64,000 nt of DNA from Mycobacterium sp. ITM-2016-00317 (GCF_002968295.1 NZ_CP134399.1:558001-622000), one strand, 5' to 3'. Positions 15,365 through 26,037 are shown, counted from the first letter of the stretch. Numbers and translations are program-made. Notes: generated by a model from the letters alone, not told the origin.

Positions 15365-15820
15365 CTAGGGAACCGGGTTGAGCGTGCGTGTCACGTTGGT
15401 CCTGGGCCGGCTGCGCGACGTCGACGTCTCCCCGTCCTCGGTCTCGCGGGTACGCGGCGGCCGGGTGCTCCTGGTGGTCGTCGGCGACTCCGTGGTCGAC
15501 GTGGTGGTGTCGGGGTTGATGTCGGTGGTCATCGGCGGGCTCGTGCTGGTGATCGTCGACGTGGTGGTCGCCGTCCCCGACGAGGTGGTCGCGGTGCCCG
15601 ACTTCTTCGTCGTGCTGGCCGTCGACGCCGGCGGCACGTAGTACAGCGGCGCCTGCTCGGGCTCACCGAACTGGCGCGCGACAAAGGAGATCAGCGTGAT
15701 GACCAGCGCGATCGCCGCCAGGCCTGCGACGCTCGCCGCGAGCAGGGTCGACGTACGGTTGTGCCACGCGACTGGCGGCTCCTCTGGCGCGTCGTCACGG
15801 TCGCGGCTGTTCACGGGCAC
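15365..15820 (-). CDS. Single-pass membrane protein with Thr/Ser-rich exterior tail
   Basis: 151 residues from GTG 15820 (a second GTG at 15814 is equally possible). Charged N-terminus, one strong transmembrane helix (about 27-50), then YYVPPAST and a Thr/Ser/Arg-rich tail ending in Asn-Pro-Val-Pro. Architecture copies the neighbouring 14816-15337 protein, though the tail is more basic. The two are 27 bases apart and may be cotranscribed. Function unknown. Confidence 0.7.
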   Translation of the reverse strand: MPVNSRDRDDAPEEPPVAWHNRTSTLLAASVAGLAAIALVITLISFVARQFGEPEQAPLYYVPPASTASTTKKSGTATTSSGTATTTSTITSTSPPMTTDINPDTTTSTTESPTTTRSTRPPRTRETEDGETSTSRSRPRTNVTRTLNPVP

Positions 15821-15854
15821 CGATAGTAGCCGCGGGCGTGCCCCGGCCGCGTCG

Positions 15855-16805
15855 TCAGCCGATGCGGGGGATGATTTGCTCGGCGACGAACTCGACGTGG
15901 TCGAGGTCGGACATGTCCAGAACCTGCAGGTAGACCCGCTGCACGCCGGCCTGCAGGAACGGGCTCAGCTTGTCGGCGACCTCCTCGGGGGTGCCCACCA
16001 TCGGGGAGTTGGCGCGCAGTTCGCCCACCTCGCGTCCGATCGCGTCGGCCCGCCGCGTGATCTCGGACTCGTCCCGGCCGACGCACACCACGAAGGCCGC
16101 CGAGTAGGTCAGCGAGTCCGCGGCACGGCCTGCCTTCTCGACCGCGGCCGCCACCCGGGCGTACTGCTCGGTCAGGGTGTCCAGCGGGACGAACGGGATG
16201 TTGAACTCGTCGGCGAACCGGGCCGCCAGCGCCGGGGTCCGTTTCGCACCGCCCCCGCCGATGATGATCGGGGGATGGGGGCGCTGCGCCGGCTTGGGCA
16301 GCGCGGGGGAGTCGGTGATGCCGTAGTGCTTCCCGGTGTAGTCGAAGGTCTCACCCGTCGGGGTGCTCCACAGGCCGGTGAGGATCTCCAGCTGTTCGGT
16401 GAGCCGGTCGAAGCGCTCGCCCACCGGCGGGAACGGGATGGCGTACGCCTTGTGTTCGGCCTCGAACCAGCCGGCGCCGATGCCGAATTCCACTCGGCCA
16501 CCGCTCATTTCGTCGACCTGCGCGACCGAGATCGCCAGCGGGCCCGGGTAGCGGAAGGTGGCCGAGGTGACCATCGTGCCCAGCCGGATCGTCGACGTCT
16601 CGCGGGCGAGCCCGGCCAGCGTCACCCAGGAATCGGTCGGTCCGGGCAGGCCGTCGCCGGCCATCGCGACGTAGTGGTCGGAACGGAAGAACGCGGAGTA
16701 GCCGGCCGCCTCGGCAGTGCGCGCGACGGCGAGTTGGTCGGCGTAGCTCGCGCCCTGCTGCGGTTCGACGAAGATGCGGAAGTCGGGAGCGTGTGTCGGG
16801 GCCAC
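15855..16805 (-). CDS. F420-dependent LLM-class oxidoreductase
   Basis: 316 residues, a luciferase-like monooxygenase TIM barrel. Family signatures: FFRSDHYVAM, LGTMVTSATFRYPGPLA, and the cofactor-binding segment VEFGIGAGWFEAEHKAYGI-type run (here VEFGIGAGWFEAEHKAYAI), followed by PPIIIGGGGAKRTPALAARF. Mycobacterial members generally use coenzyme F420; the substrate is unknown. Start GTG 16805 fits the conserved N-terminus (VAPTHAPDFRIFVEP). It lies 17 bases downstream of the next gene on the same strand. Confidence 0.85.
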   Translation of the reverse strand: MAPTHAPDFRIFVEPQQGASYADQLAVARTAEAAGYSAFFRSDHYVAMAGDGLPGPTDSWVTLAGLARETSTIRLGTMVTSATFRYPGPLAISVAQVDEMSGGRVEFGIGAGWFEAEHKAYAIPFPPVGERFDRLTEQLEILTGLWSTPTGETFDYTGKHYGITDSPALPKPAQRPHPPIIIGGGGAKRTPALAARFADEFNIPFVPLDTLTEQYARVAAAVEKAGRAADSLTYSAAFVVCVGRDESEITRRADAIGREVGELRANSPMVGTPEEVADKLSPFLQAGVQRVYLQVLDMSDLDHVEFVAEQIIPRIG

Positions 16806-16822
16806 GGTCGTCCAGCCTAGGC

Positions 16823-17446
16823 TCAGAGCCCGCCGCGGGCGGCCTTGACCGCCGCGACCAGGTCGGGGGCACCGTCGAGGCTCACCCGTGCCTCGTCGCG
16901 GCCGGCGGCGAACATCAGCAGCTCGCCGGGATCCCCGGTGACGGTGACCTCGGGGCCGCGGCCCGCGGCGGCCACGGTCTCGCCCTGCGGGGTCTGCAAC
17001 GACACCCGCGCGGGTGCCTTGCGCAACGTCATCCAGGCCATCATCGCGATCGGCCTGCGCAGCGCCGAGGTGGTCTGTTCGTCGAGGGGACGGGGCTCCC
17101 ACCCCGGGCGGGCCCGGCGCGCGTCCTCATGGTGGATGAACATCTCGGCGACGCCGGCGATCGGGTCGAGCAGCTTGAACGGCGAGTACAGCGGGGGGCC
17201 GTCGGCCACCTGGCCCAGCAGCACATCCCAGTCGGTGGACGCGGCGACGTGGTCCTGCACCCGCTCGGTGTAGTCGGCGAACGCCGGAATCATGATGCCC
17301 GGCGCGGCGTCGAGGCGTCGCTCCCGGACGACGAGGTGGGCGGTCAGGTCCCGCACATCCCATCCGTCGCACAACGTCGGGGCATCGGGCGCAAGCTCAC
17401 GGAACGTCGCCACCAGGGCGGCCCGCTCGCGTCGCGCGACGGTCAT
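16823..17446 (-). CDS. TIGR03085-type DinB/maleylpyruvate-isomerase-like metal-binding protein
   Basis: 207 residues. The N-terminal pattern TLCDGWDVRDLTAHLVVRERR and the later EMFIHHEDARRARPGWEPR are typical of the actinobacterial DinB-like, mycothiol-associated family, in which three His residues bind a metal. The start is placed at ATG 17446 (MTVARRERAAL), where homology begins; the frame extends upstream without conservation. It is likely cotranscribed with the LLM oxidoreductase. Substrate unknown. Confidence 0.78.
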   Translation of the reverse strand: MTVARRERAALVATFRELAPDAPTLCDGWDVRDLTAHLVVRERRLDAAPGIMIPAFADYTERVQDHVAASTDWDVLLGQVADGPPLYSPFKLLDPIAGVAEMFIHHEDARRARPGWEPRPLDEQTTSALRRPIAMMAWMTLRKAPARVSLQTPQGETVAAAGRGPEVTVTGDPGELLMFAAGRDEARVSLDGAPDLVAAVKAARGGL

Positions 17447-17500
17447 GACTGCTTCTTCTCGTGTGTCCGCACCCGCCTGATGTTCCCGCAACGCGTTCGA

Positions 17501-17520
17501 CGTCAAACGTCGTCAAACGT
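17501..17520. repeat. Tandem decamer CGTCAAACGT x2
   Basis: Two exact copies of a ten-base unit in the space upstream of the TIGR03085-type gene (minus strand reads TTTGACG twice). It may be part of its promoter or a regulator site; no further support. Confidence 0.35.
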
Positions 17521-17521
17521 C

Positions 17522-18079
17522 TCAGAAGCTCTCGACGCCCTCCACGCTGATCACCATGCCGTGGCCGGTGCCGTCGTTGGTGAAACGGGTGCCGTTCTGG
17601 TCGGCGTCGATGGTCCAGCCCACCGCCGAGTAGCTGCGGTAGTCGAGGGTGGTCGCTGGGATGTCCCCGAGATTGCCGACCACCCAGCTCAGGTCGCCGT
17701 CGGCGCTGAGGCGCACGCCGTTGGCGGGCAGCCCGTCGATCTCCGGCGCATTGGTGAACGCCGATTCGCAGCCCACCTCGCGGGTGTTGAGCTGGCAGCG
17801 CGTCTTGCCCGTCTTGGTCTGGATGAACACGTAGCCGTTCTGCGGCTGCAGCACCGCGCCGCCCGACGGCCCGGGTGTCCTCGATGGTGCCGGCGGGGTG
17901 GACGGGGGCGTCGACGGCGGCGCGGTCGGCCTGGTCTGCCGGGGCGTCGGGAAGTCCGGCTCGGTGTGGGAGTCGGAGTCGGGGCCGCGGGTGGCGGTGC
18001 CGTCGATCGAGGACTGGCAGCCCACCAGCGCGACGGCGCACATCAGCGCCGTGCCGGCCAGGGCCACCTGAAGTCTCAT
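17522..18079 (-). CDS. lpqJ: Lipoprotein LpqJ-like
   Basis: 185 residues. Signal peptide with lipobox VALVGC (Cys21), then a Pro/Thr/Ser spacer (about 40-70) and a C-terminal domain (NGYVFIQTKTGKTRCQL, with two conserved Cys, and GTGHGMVISVEGVESF at the end). Sequence and size match M. tuberculosis LpqJ (Rv0344c), which also lies just beyond iniC. Expected at the outer face of the plasma membrane. Function unknown. Confidence 0.82.
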   Translation of the reverse strand: MRLQVALAGTALMCAVALVGCQSSIDGTATRGPDSDSHTEPDFPTPRQTRPTAPPSTPPSTPPAPSRTPGPSGGAVLQPQNGYVFIQTKTGKTRCQLNTREVGCESAFTNAPEIDGLPANGVRLSADGDLSWVVGNLGDIPATTLDYRSYSAVGWTIDADQNGTRFTNDGTGHGMVISVEGVESF

Positions 18080-18190
18080 CGCGTCCAGCGTACGCAGGAT
18101 GAGACCGGAGTGACGGAAGTGACTCGCGGTGTCGGGCGGGGATCCGCGGCGCTATGGAATCCCCGGTGCCGGCGGCCTAACATCACGCGC

Positions 18191-18625
18191 ATGTCGCAAG
18201 CGAGCCAGCCGTTCTCGATCCTGTCCACGTCGGAATGCTGGGATCTGCTCGCCGGCGAGAAGATCGGGCGGTTGGTCACCACCGTCGACGACGAAGCGCA
18301 CATCTTTCCGGTGAATTTCGTGGTCCACGAGCGCACCGTGCTGTTCCGCACCGCCGAGGGCACCAAGCTGTCCTCGGCGGTGACGAGCAAAGAGGTGCTC
18401 TTCGAGGCCGACGATTACAAGCAACCCGAGGGCTGGAGCGTGATCGTCAAGGGCACCGCACGCTCCCTGCGCGACGAGGACGAGATCGCCGAGGCCGAGG
18501 GTGCGGGCCTGGTGTCCTGGCCGACGCCCGAGCCGACCCGCTTCGTGCGGATCCGGCCCCTCAGCGTGACGGGCCGCAGGTTCGTCTTCGGGTCCGCGCC
18601 GGACGCGTCGCCGTCCGCGACCTGA
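18191..18625 (+). CDS. Pyridoxamine 5'-phosphate oxidase-like flavin-binding protein
   Basis: 144 residues, split-barrel fold of the PNPOx-like family: CWDLLAGEKIGRLVTTVDD, PVNFVVHERTVLFRTAEGTKL and VLFEADDY followed by WSVIVKGTARSL. Mycobacterial members bind FMN or F420, some act on unsaturated or nitro compounds; the substrate here cannot be predicted. ATG 18191 is favoured because residues upstream in frame show no conservation. It ends 182 bases before dnaK. Confidence 0.8.
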   Translation: MSQASQPFSILSTSECWDLLAGEKIGRLVTTVDDEAHIFPVNFVVHERTVLFRTAEGTKLSSAVTSKEVLFEADDYKQPEGWSVIVKGTARSLRDEDEIAEAEGAGLVSWPTPEPTRFVRIRPLSVTGRRFVFGSAPDASPSAT

Positions 18626-18662
18626 GGCGAACACCCCACCCTTCGCTGTCTCGGAGAACCGC

Positions 18663-18689
18663 GGGAACATTTTTCCGCGCGACCCTGTT
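18663..18689 (+). promoter_or_regulatory. SigH/SigE-like promoter upstream of dnaK
   Basis: GGGAAC (18663-18668), an 18-base spacer and GTT (18687-18689) fit the mycobacterial extracytoplasmic sigma consensus GGAAC/GTT. dnaK is a known SigH-responsive gene in M. tuberculosis. The match is short, so this is moderate evidence. Confidence 0.45.
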
Positions 18690-18702
18690 GACCCTTCTGA
18701 CA

Positions 18703-18723
18703 GTTGAGTCGAGTACACTCAAG
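18703..18723 (+). promoter_or_regulatory. HAIR element 1 (HspR operator) of dnaK operon
   Basis: GTTGAGT-N7-ACTCAAG, one base from the HspR inverted-repeat consensus CTTGAGT-N7-ACTCAAG. A -10-like TACACT (18714-18719) lies inside it, so bound HspR would block transcription. Confidence 0.9.
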
Positions 18724-18757
18724 TTTCAGTTGACACAGCCGTGTCGACAGGAGCAGG

Positions 18758-18778
18758 CTTGAGCCGGATCGACTCAAA
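18758..18778 (+). promoter_or_regulatory. HAIR element 2 (HspR operator) of dnaK operon
   Basis: CTTGAGC-N7-ACTCAAA, 55 bases downstream of element 1 and 29 bases before the dnaK ATG. Two sites on nearly five helical turns could be bound cooperatively. Confidence 0.85.
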
Positions 18779-18807
18779 ACAAGATCTCTAATCAGGAGGC
18801 AGTAACC

Positions 18808-20660
<1,853 letters not shown>

Positions 20661-20664
<4 letters not shown>

Positions 20665-21306
20665 GCGAGCCAGTCGACCGAGACCGTGTGAAAGACGAGG
20701 AACCCATCACGGTCACCGACAAGCGGCGCATCGACCCGGAAACCGGGCAGGTGCGCGACGCCGCGGCAGCCGGGCCGGCCCCGGTGGGCCGCGCCGGCCG
20801 CCCCGGCCGGTGAACCCGTCGAGGAGTCGGACAAGGAGTCCGGCAAGGAAGCCGAGCTGCTCGCCGACCTGCAACGTGTGCAGGCCGAGTTCGCCAACTA
20901 CCGCAAGCGGTCGCTGCGCGACCAGCAGCTGATCGCGGACCGGGCCAAGGCCACGGTGATCAGTCAGCTGCTGCCCGTCCTCGACGATCTCGACCGGGCG
21001 CGCAGCCACGGAGACCTGGAGTCCGGGCCACTGAAGGCCGTCGCGGACAAGATCGTCTCGACGCTTGAGGGGTTGGGGCTCACCGGTTTCGGCGAGGAGG
21101 GCGACGTGTTCGACCCCGAGCTGCACGAGGCCGTGCAGCACGAGGGCGACGGCACGCACCCGGTCGTCGGCATGGTGATGCGACGCGGCTACAAGGTCGG
21201 CGAACAGGTGGTCCGCCACGCGATGGTGGGCGTCGTCGACACCGATCCCGGCGCGTCCGATCCCGACAAATCCAACGCGGAGCCCGAACAGCCCGCAGAA
21301 TCATGA
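20661..21306 (+). CDS. grpE: GrpE nucleotide exchange factor (one-base frameshift in this sequence)
   Basis: GrpE releases ADP from DnaK. GTG 20661 overlaps the dnaK stop. The first frame gives [20 protein letters not shown] and [12 protein letters not shown] and stops at about 20813; the conserved remainder ([52 protein letters not shown]) is in the next frame. Removing one G from the GGG at about 20785-20787 joins them through an Ala/Pro-rich linker, giving about 214 residues (M. tuberculosis 235). GrpE is normally essential, so a sequencing insertion is the likely cause. Long N-terminal coiled-coil helices are evident. Confidence 0.9.
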
Positions 21307-21351
21307 GAATCGACAGACGACAGTGACAACAAGGTAAGGAGGTGACGCGAA

Positions 21352-22533
21352 ATGGCCCAACGCGAGTGGGTTGAGAAGGACTTCTACAAAGTGCTCGGCG
21401 TCGCTTCCGATGCCGACGAGAAGGAGATCAAGCGGGCCGCCCGCAAGATCCTCGCGGAGAACCACCCCGACCGAAATCCGGGCAACGCCGAGGCCGAGGA
21501 GCGCTACAAAGCCGCCTCCGAAGCCAAGGAAGTGCTCACCGATCCCGCCAAGCGCAAGGAGTACGACGAGACCCGCCGGCTGTTCGCAGGCGGCGGGTTC
21601 GGTCGCGGCCGCTACAGCGGCGGCGGCGGGGGCTTCGGCGGCTTCGGCGGCGAAGGCCAGGAGTTCAACCTCAACGATTTGTTCGACGCCGCCGGCCAGG
21701 CTGGCGGCGCGAACATCGGTGACCTGTTCGGTGGCCTGTTCGGCCGAGGGGCCCAACAGCCCCGCCCGTCCCGGCCGCGCCGGGGCAACGACCTGGAAAC
21801 CGAGACCGAGCTGAGCTTCCTGGAGGCCACCAAGGGCGTGGCGATGCCGTTGCGGCTGACCAGCCCGGCCCCGTGCACCAACTGCCACGGCAGTGGTGCC
21901 CGCCCTGGAACCAGCCCGAAGGTGTGCCCCAACTGCAACGGCGCCGGCGTCATCAGCCGGAACCAGGGCGCGTTCGGGTTCTCCGAACCGTGCACCGAAT
22001 GCCGTGGCAGCGGCTCGATCATCGAGCACCCGTGCGAGGAGTGCCGGGGCACCGGGGTCACCACCCGCACGCGCACCATCAATGTGCAGATCCCTCCCGG
22101 GGTGGAGGACGGCCAGCGCATCAGGCTGGCCGGTCAGGGCGAGGCCGGACTGCGCGGGGCGCCCTCGGGTGACCTGTACGTGACCGTCCACGTCCGACCG
22201 GACAAGGTCTTCGGCCGCAACGGCGACGACCTGACGGTGACCGTGCCGGTCAGCTTCCACGAATTGGCATTGGGAACAACGCTTTCCGTGCCGACACTGG
22301 AGGGCAAGGTCGGCGTCCGGGTGCCCAAGGGTACCTCCGACGGCCGCATCCTGAGGGTGCGGGGTCGCGGCGTCCCGAAGCGCTCCGGCGGGCACGGCGA
22401 CCTGCTCGTCACCGTGAAGGTGGCGGTGCCGCCCAACCTTGAGGGCGAAGCGGCAGAGGCATTGGAGGCGTACGCGAAAGCCGAACGCGCCGGCGGATTC
22501 GACCCGCGGGCGGGATGGGCCGGTGCGCTGTGA
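21352..22533 (+). CDS. dnaJ1: DnaJ1 co-chaperone (Hsp40)
   Basis: 393 residues (395 in M. tuberculosis DnaJ1). J domain with HPD in ENHPDRNPGNAEAEE; Gly/Phe-rich linker; zinc-binding domain with four CxxCxGxG motifs (CTNCHGSG, CPNCNGAG, CTECRGSG, CEECRGTG); C-terminal substrate-binding domains. AAGGAGG lies about nine bases before ATG. It stimulates DnaK ATPase. The stop overlaps the hspR start. Confidence 0.97.
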   Translation: MAQREWVEKDFYKVLGVASDADEKEIKRAARKILAENHPDRNPGNAEAEERYKAASEAKEVLTDPAKRKEYDETRRLFAGGGFGRGRYSGGGGGFGGFGGEGQEFNLNDLFDAAGQAGGANIGDLFGGLFGRGAQQPRPSRPRRGNDLETETELSFLEATKGVAMPLRLTSPAPCTNCHGSGARPGTSPKVCPNCNGAGVISRNQGAFGFSEPCTECRGSGSIIEHPCEECRGTGVTTRTRTINVQIPPGVEDGQRIRLAGQGEAGLRGAPSGDLYVTVHVRPDKVFGRNGDDLTVTVPVSFHELALGTTLSVPTLEGKVGVRVPKGTSDGRILRVRGRGVPKRSGGHGDLLVTVKVAVPPNLEGEAAEALEAYAKAERAGGFDPRAGWAGAL

Positions 22534-22904
22534 GCGCCAGCCGTTCGGGCCGCAACAATGAGGCCAGGACGTTCCTGATCTCGGTGGCCGCCGAGCTGGC
22601 CGGCATGCACGCGCAGACCCTGCGGACCTACGACCGGCTCGGCCTGGTCAGCCCGCAACGCAGTTCCGGTGGGGGAAGGCGCTATTCGCAACGTGACGTC
22701 GAACTGCTGCGCGAAGTGCAGCGGTTGTCACAGGACGAAGGCGTCAACCTCGCCGGGATCAAGCGCATCATCGAGCTGACCAATCAGGTCGAGGCGCTTC
22801 AGGCGAGGGTCAAAGAGCTCAGTCAGGAAGTGGAGCAACTGCGCGCCCAGCCACGCCCCAAGAGCACCGCGCTGGTGGTGTGGCAGCCGCGCAATCAGCG
22901 GTGA
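22530..22904 (+). CDS. hspR: HspR, MerR-family heat-shock repressor
   Basis: 124 residues. N-terminal MerR winged helix (LISVAAELAGMHAQTLRTYD, RLGLVSPQRSSGGGRRYS), then a coiled coil (VEALQARVKELSQEVEQLRA) and the conserved hydrophobic end STALVVWQPR. Start GTG 22530 overlaps the dnaJ1 stop as GTGA. HspR represses dnaK and clpB at HAIR sites, here 18703, 18758 and 30919, and is autoregulated through the dnaK promoter. Confidence 0.95.
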   Translation: MSASRSGRNNEARTFLISVAAELAGMHAQTLRTYDRLGLVSPQRSSGGGRRYSQRDVELLREVQRLSQDEGVNLAGIKRIIELTNQVEALQARVKELSQEVEQLRAQPRPKSTALVVWQPRNQR

Positions 22905-22919
22905 CGCAGCGCGATTCGG

Positions 22920-23822
22920 TCAGGCGACCTTGATCCGGAACCGCGCCACCGCGGACTCGCCGGGGTGCACCTCGTGGTAGCCACCCCTGCGCAGTGCGTC
23001 GGTGGGTGCGGCCATCGGCTCGAAGCACACCACGTCGTCGTTGCCCGGCGCGAAAACCTGTGCCGCGGGGAAACCTTCGTCGAAGTACACCTCGATCCGG
23101 CGGTCGCCGCCGGACAGCGCGAACATCGAGCCGGGGGCGACCTCGTCGTAACCCTCGTCGATCACCTTGTCGCCCAGGACTTCTGAACTCGCCGCCCGCT
23201 GCTCTCCGATGCCGGTCGGGATTCCCCACGCATTGACCGGGCAGTAGCGCATGGCAGGCGTCTCGATGGTCCACTGCGCCCGCGGGACATCGGGCAGCTG
23301 CAGGTAGGGATGGAACCCGAAGCACATCGGCACCCGTGCTCCCGTGGTCGCGGTGACCGTGGTGGTGACCGTCAGGGTCCGGTCTTGCAGCGTGACGTCC
23401 AGGGTGAGCAGATGCGGGAACGGAAAGCTGGCCAGCAACCCCGGCCGGGCCGCGAAATCCAACTCGGCGGTCAGCTGCGACTCCAGCAGCGTCGTCACCG
23501 TCCAGTCCGGATAGGCGGCCAGGACGCCGTGAATCGGCACCCCGTGCTCGTCGGTGCGCACCCCGCCGGTGCCCGGGGTCAGCGTCACCACCGCTCCGTC
23601 GACGCCGTAACCGTTGCTGCTCAGCCGGTTGGCCCACGGGTAGAGGATGGGGATGCCCATGGTCTTGTGGTTGGACACATAGGCGTACAGCCCCCGGCGC
23701 TGACCGAGCAGTTCCACCCCGTAGTCGGACAGGGAGGTGGCCACCATTCCGGCCCCCGGAACATAGGTGGCGGTCAGCGGTGACGACGGATCACGCAGCG
23801 TGACGGTTTCGAACTCGTCCAT
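22920..23822 (-). CDS. Aldose 1-epimerase family protein
   Basis: 300 residues, galactose mutarotase-like beta-sandwich. Visible: MGIPILYPWANRLSSNGYGV, the His of GVPIHGVLAAYPDW, MCFGFHPYLQLP (catalytic-type His), and acidic residues near FVEVYFDEGFPAAQVF. Such enzymes interconvert anomers of hexoses or hexose-6-phosphates. Downstream of the flavohaemoprotein on the same strand (24-base gap) and convergent to hspR. Confidence 0.85.
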   Translation of the reverse strand: MDEFETVTLRDPSSPLTATYVPGAGMVATSLSDYGVELLGQRRGLYAYVSNHKTMGIPILYPWANRLSSNGYGVDGAVVTLTPGTGGVRTDEHGVPIHGVLAAYPDWTVTTLLESQLTAELDFAARPGLLASFPFPHLLTLDVTLQDRTLTVTTTVTATTGARVPMCFGFHPYLQLPDVPRAQWTIETPAMRYCPVNAWGIPTGIGEQRAASSEVLGDKVIDEGYDEVAPGSMFALSGGDRRIEVYFDEGFPAAQVFAPGNDDVVCFEPMAAPTDALRRGGYHEVHPGESAVARFRIKVA

Positions 23823-23846
23823 GGCTGCGATCCTGCCACGGGCGCC

Positions 23847-25013
23847 TCAGCTGGCCAGCGGATCGTGCTGGATCCGGTCGGCCGGCGCGCCTTTGGCGAT
23901 CAGCGCGGACTTCGTGGCCCGCACCATCTCCGGCCGCCCGCACAGCAGGATCTGGCGATCGCCCCAGCTGCCGTACCGGGTGACCACCTCGGGAAGCAGG
24001 CCGGTCTGGCGCACGTGCAGCCCGCGCGGCGGCGTCACGTCGGGATAGTCCGCCGCCCACGGCGGGTCGAAGTTCAACTCCGAGACCGGCGTCACCGACA
24101 GCCACGGATTGGTGGCCGCGATCTCCCACAGGGTGCGCAGGTCGTACAGCTCGCAGGGATACTTCGCGCCGAAGAACAGGTGCACCCGCGGATTCTCCCC
24201 GAACCGGGTCAGGTCCATGATCAGCGTCCGCAGCGGCGCCAGGCCGGTGCTGCCGGCCACCATCAGCACGTCGCCGCCGTCGCGGTCGATCTCCAGCGCG
24301 CCGTGTGGATTGGCGACCCGCCACCGGTCTCCCGGCCTGGTCTCGCCGACGACGGCGGTGCTGACCATGCCGCCGGGCACCGAGCGGACATGGAACTCGA
24401 GATAGCCGTGCGGATCGGCCGGGATCGCCGGACTCAGGTAGCGCCACCGGCGCGGCCACTGCGGCACCTGCACGGGCACGTACTGGCCGGCGTGATAGCC
24501 CAGCGCGTGGTCCATCTTCAACCGGATCACCGAGACGTCGCGGGTGGGCCGCAGGTGTTCGAGCACGGTGCCGTCGCAGAACGGCGGGCTGGTCTCGGCG
24601 TTCGCGGCACCGCTCATCACCCCGACGACGAGCTGGACGAAGTCGTCGGCGGCCTCGGCGAGCCGCCGGTCCCACTGGTCGGCCAGCGCCGTGCGCAGCG
24701 TGGAGAGCAGCGCCGGCTGCAGGGTCGCGTAATGCGACTCGGTGAGACCGTACTTGCGGTGGTCGCGGCCGAGCTGGGCCAGGAACGCGACCGGTTCCTC
24801 GGCGCGCTGGGCGATGAGCTGGTCGCACAGCCAGCACATGGCCTGGGAGAACGCCTCGCGCTGCTTGTGCATGTCGGGTGGGAAGAGGTCACGCGCGGAC
24901 AGATCGGAGGCGAACCAGCGGGTGTAGAAGTCCGCGATCAGCTGATCGGACCCACGATCGACGTCGAGCGCGTCGCGGAGGATGCGCATCGATTCGCGAT
25001 CTTCGAGTCCCAC
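23847..25013 (-). CDS. Globin/ferredoxin-reductase flavohaemoprotein-like oxidoreductase
   Basis: About 388 residues from GTG 25013 (ATG 24989 is an alternative). An N-terminal globin domain (FYTRWFASDLSARDLFP; proximal-His-type segment GRDHRKYGLTESHY) is followed by a ferredoxin-NADP reductase domain with FAD motif RRWRYLSPAIP, NAD motif VAGSTGLAPLRTLI and the C-terminal ILLCGRPEMV. Matches Rv0385 in layout and size. Bacterial flavohaemoglobins oxidise NO to nitrate; in mycobacterial type II forms other electron-transfer roles have been suggested. Eleven bases downstream of the membrane protein gene, so probably cotranscribed. Confidence 0.85.
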   Translation of the reverse strand: MGLEDRESMRILRDALDVDRGSDQLIADFYTRWFASDLSARDLFPPDMHKQREAFSQAMCWLCDQLIAQRAEEPVAFLAQLGRDHRKYGLTESHYATLQPALLSTLRTALADQWDRRLAEAADDFVQLVVGVMSGAANAETSPPFCDGTVLEHLRPTRDVSVIRLKMDHALGYHAGQYVPVQVPQWPRRWRYLSPAIPADPHGYLEFHVRSVPGGMVSTAVVGETRPGDRWRVANPHGALEIDRDGGDVLMVAGSTGLAPLRTLIMDLTRFGENPRVHLFFGAKYPCELYDLRTLWEIAATNPWLSVTPVSELNFDPPWAADYPDVTPPRGLHVRQTGLLPEVVTRYGSWGDRQILLCGRPEMVRATKSALIAKGAPADRIQHDPLAS

Positions 25014-25024
25014 GCCGCACGATC

Positions 25025-26023
25025 CTAAGTGACGACGGCGTTGTTCCTGGTGTCGCGAACGGCGGCTACCACGACGAGCGCGGTGCCGACCAGTGCCCAG
25101 CAAGTCAGCACGACGACGGCGGTGGAGGCGCCGGCGCCCCCGAAGGCGGTCGTCGAGCGCAGCAGCGTGGCTGTGGCGCCCTGGGGAAGCAGCTGGCCGA
25201 ACTGCCCCCAGCCGGCGGGCAGCATCTCCGGTGCCCCGGCCAGACCCGACAGCGGGTTGCCGACGAGTACGGCCAGCAGCGCGCCGATCACCAGACCGGG
25301 CCTGCCGAACAGTGAGCCCAGGCCCAGGATGGCGAGCAGTGCGGCCGCGACCCCGAGGGTGAGGCCGGCGGCGACGCCCCAGAAGTTCTCGTCGATGGAC
25401 CCGAACACGAACCACAGCAGCGCGGCGATCGTCACCCCGGCCACCCCGGAGAAGACGACCGCGGCGGCGAGCCGTGTCCACGGCGCCCGGGGCAGCACCA
25501 GCAGCAGCGCGACCGCGGGCAGCAGTCCGGCCAGGGAGAGGGGTAACGCCGAGGCCGCGAGTCCGGCGCCGCGCGGGTCACGGTCCGGCAGCGGGGCGAG
25601 GTCCACGGTCTGCACCGGCAGGTTGGCGCGTGCGCCCAGCTGGCCGCCGAGCTGGGTGAGCAGTTGCGCGACGGCGGGGCTTCCGCCGGAGGCGATCAGC
25701 AGGGTGGCCGGCTCGGCCGGCCCGGACGGCAGCGCGAAGCCGCCGTAGACCTCGCGGTTTTCGATCGCGTGGGTGAGCGCGGCGCGGTCCGGGTAGGACG
25801 TCACCGCGAACGCCCCCGGCGCGTTCTGGTCCAGCATCCCGGTGAGTCGCCCGGCGGCATCGGCGTTGCCTGCGATGCCGATGGGCACGTCGCGGGGCCC
25901 GGAGTGGACGGCGGGTAGCGCGAACGCGAGCGTCAGGATCGCCAGGACCACGGTGACGGCCACGATGATGCCCGCAGCGCGGGCAGCTGCGGAGGGTCCG
26001 GAGTGCGAGTGTGTCGAGGTCAT
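25025..26023 (-). CDS. ABC-2/DUF3533-like membrane protein under TetR control
   Basis: 332 residues: one N-terminal helix, a ~150-residue exterior domain (RDVPIGIAGNADAAGRLTG), then five or six helices. This is the arrangement of YhgE/DUF3533-type and ABC-2-type transport permeases, without an ATPase nearby. Divergent from the TetR gene at 26120 with two dyads between them, so it is the probable target of that repressor. It may export a lipid or toxic compound; substrate unknown. Confidence 0.75.
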   Translation of the reverse strand: MTSTHSHSGPSAAARAAGIIVAVTVVLAILTLAFALPAVHSGPRDVPIGIAGNADAAGRLTGMLDQNAPGAFAVTSYPDRAALTHAIENREVYGGFALPSGPAEPATLLIASGGSPAVAQLLTQLGGQLGARANLPVQTVDLAPLPDRDPRGAGLAASALPLSLAGLLPAVALLLVLPRAPWTRLAAAVVFSGVAGVTIAALLWFVFGSIDENFWGVAAGLTLGVAAALLAILGLGSLFGRPGLVIGALLAVLVGNPLSGLAGAPEMLPAGWGQFGQLLPQGATATLLRSTTAFGGAGASTAVVVLTCWALVGTALVVVAAVRDTRNNAVVT

Positions 26024-26037
26024 GGCGAACCTTTTTC

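Noticed and set aside
16793..18190. Upstream extension of the PNPOx-like gene to a 610-residue protein
   Set aside because: The added part is antisense to two well-supported minus-strand genes; homology begins at ATG 18191.
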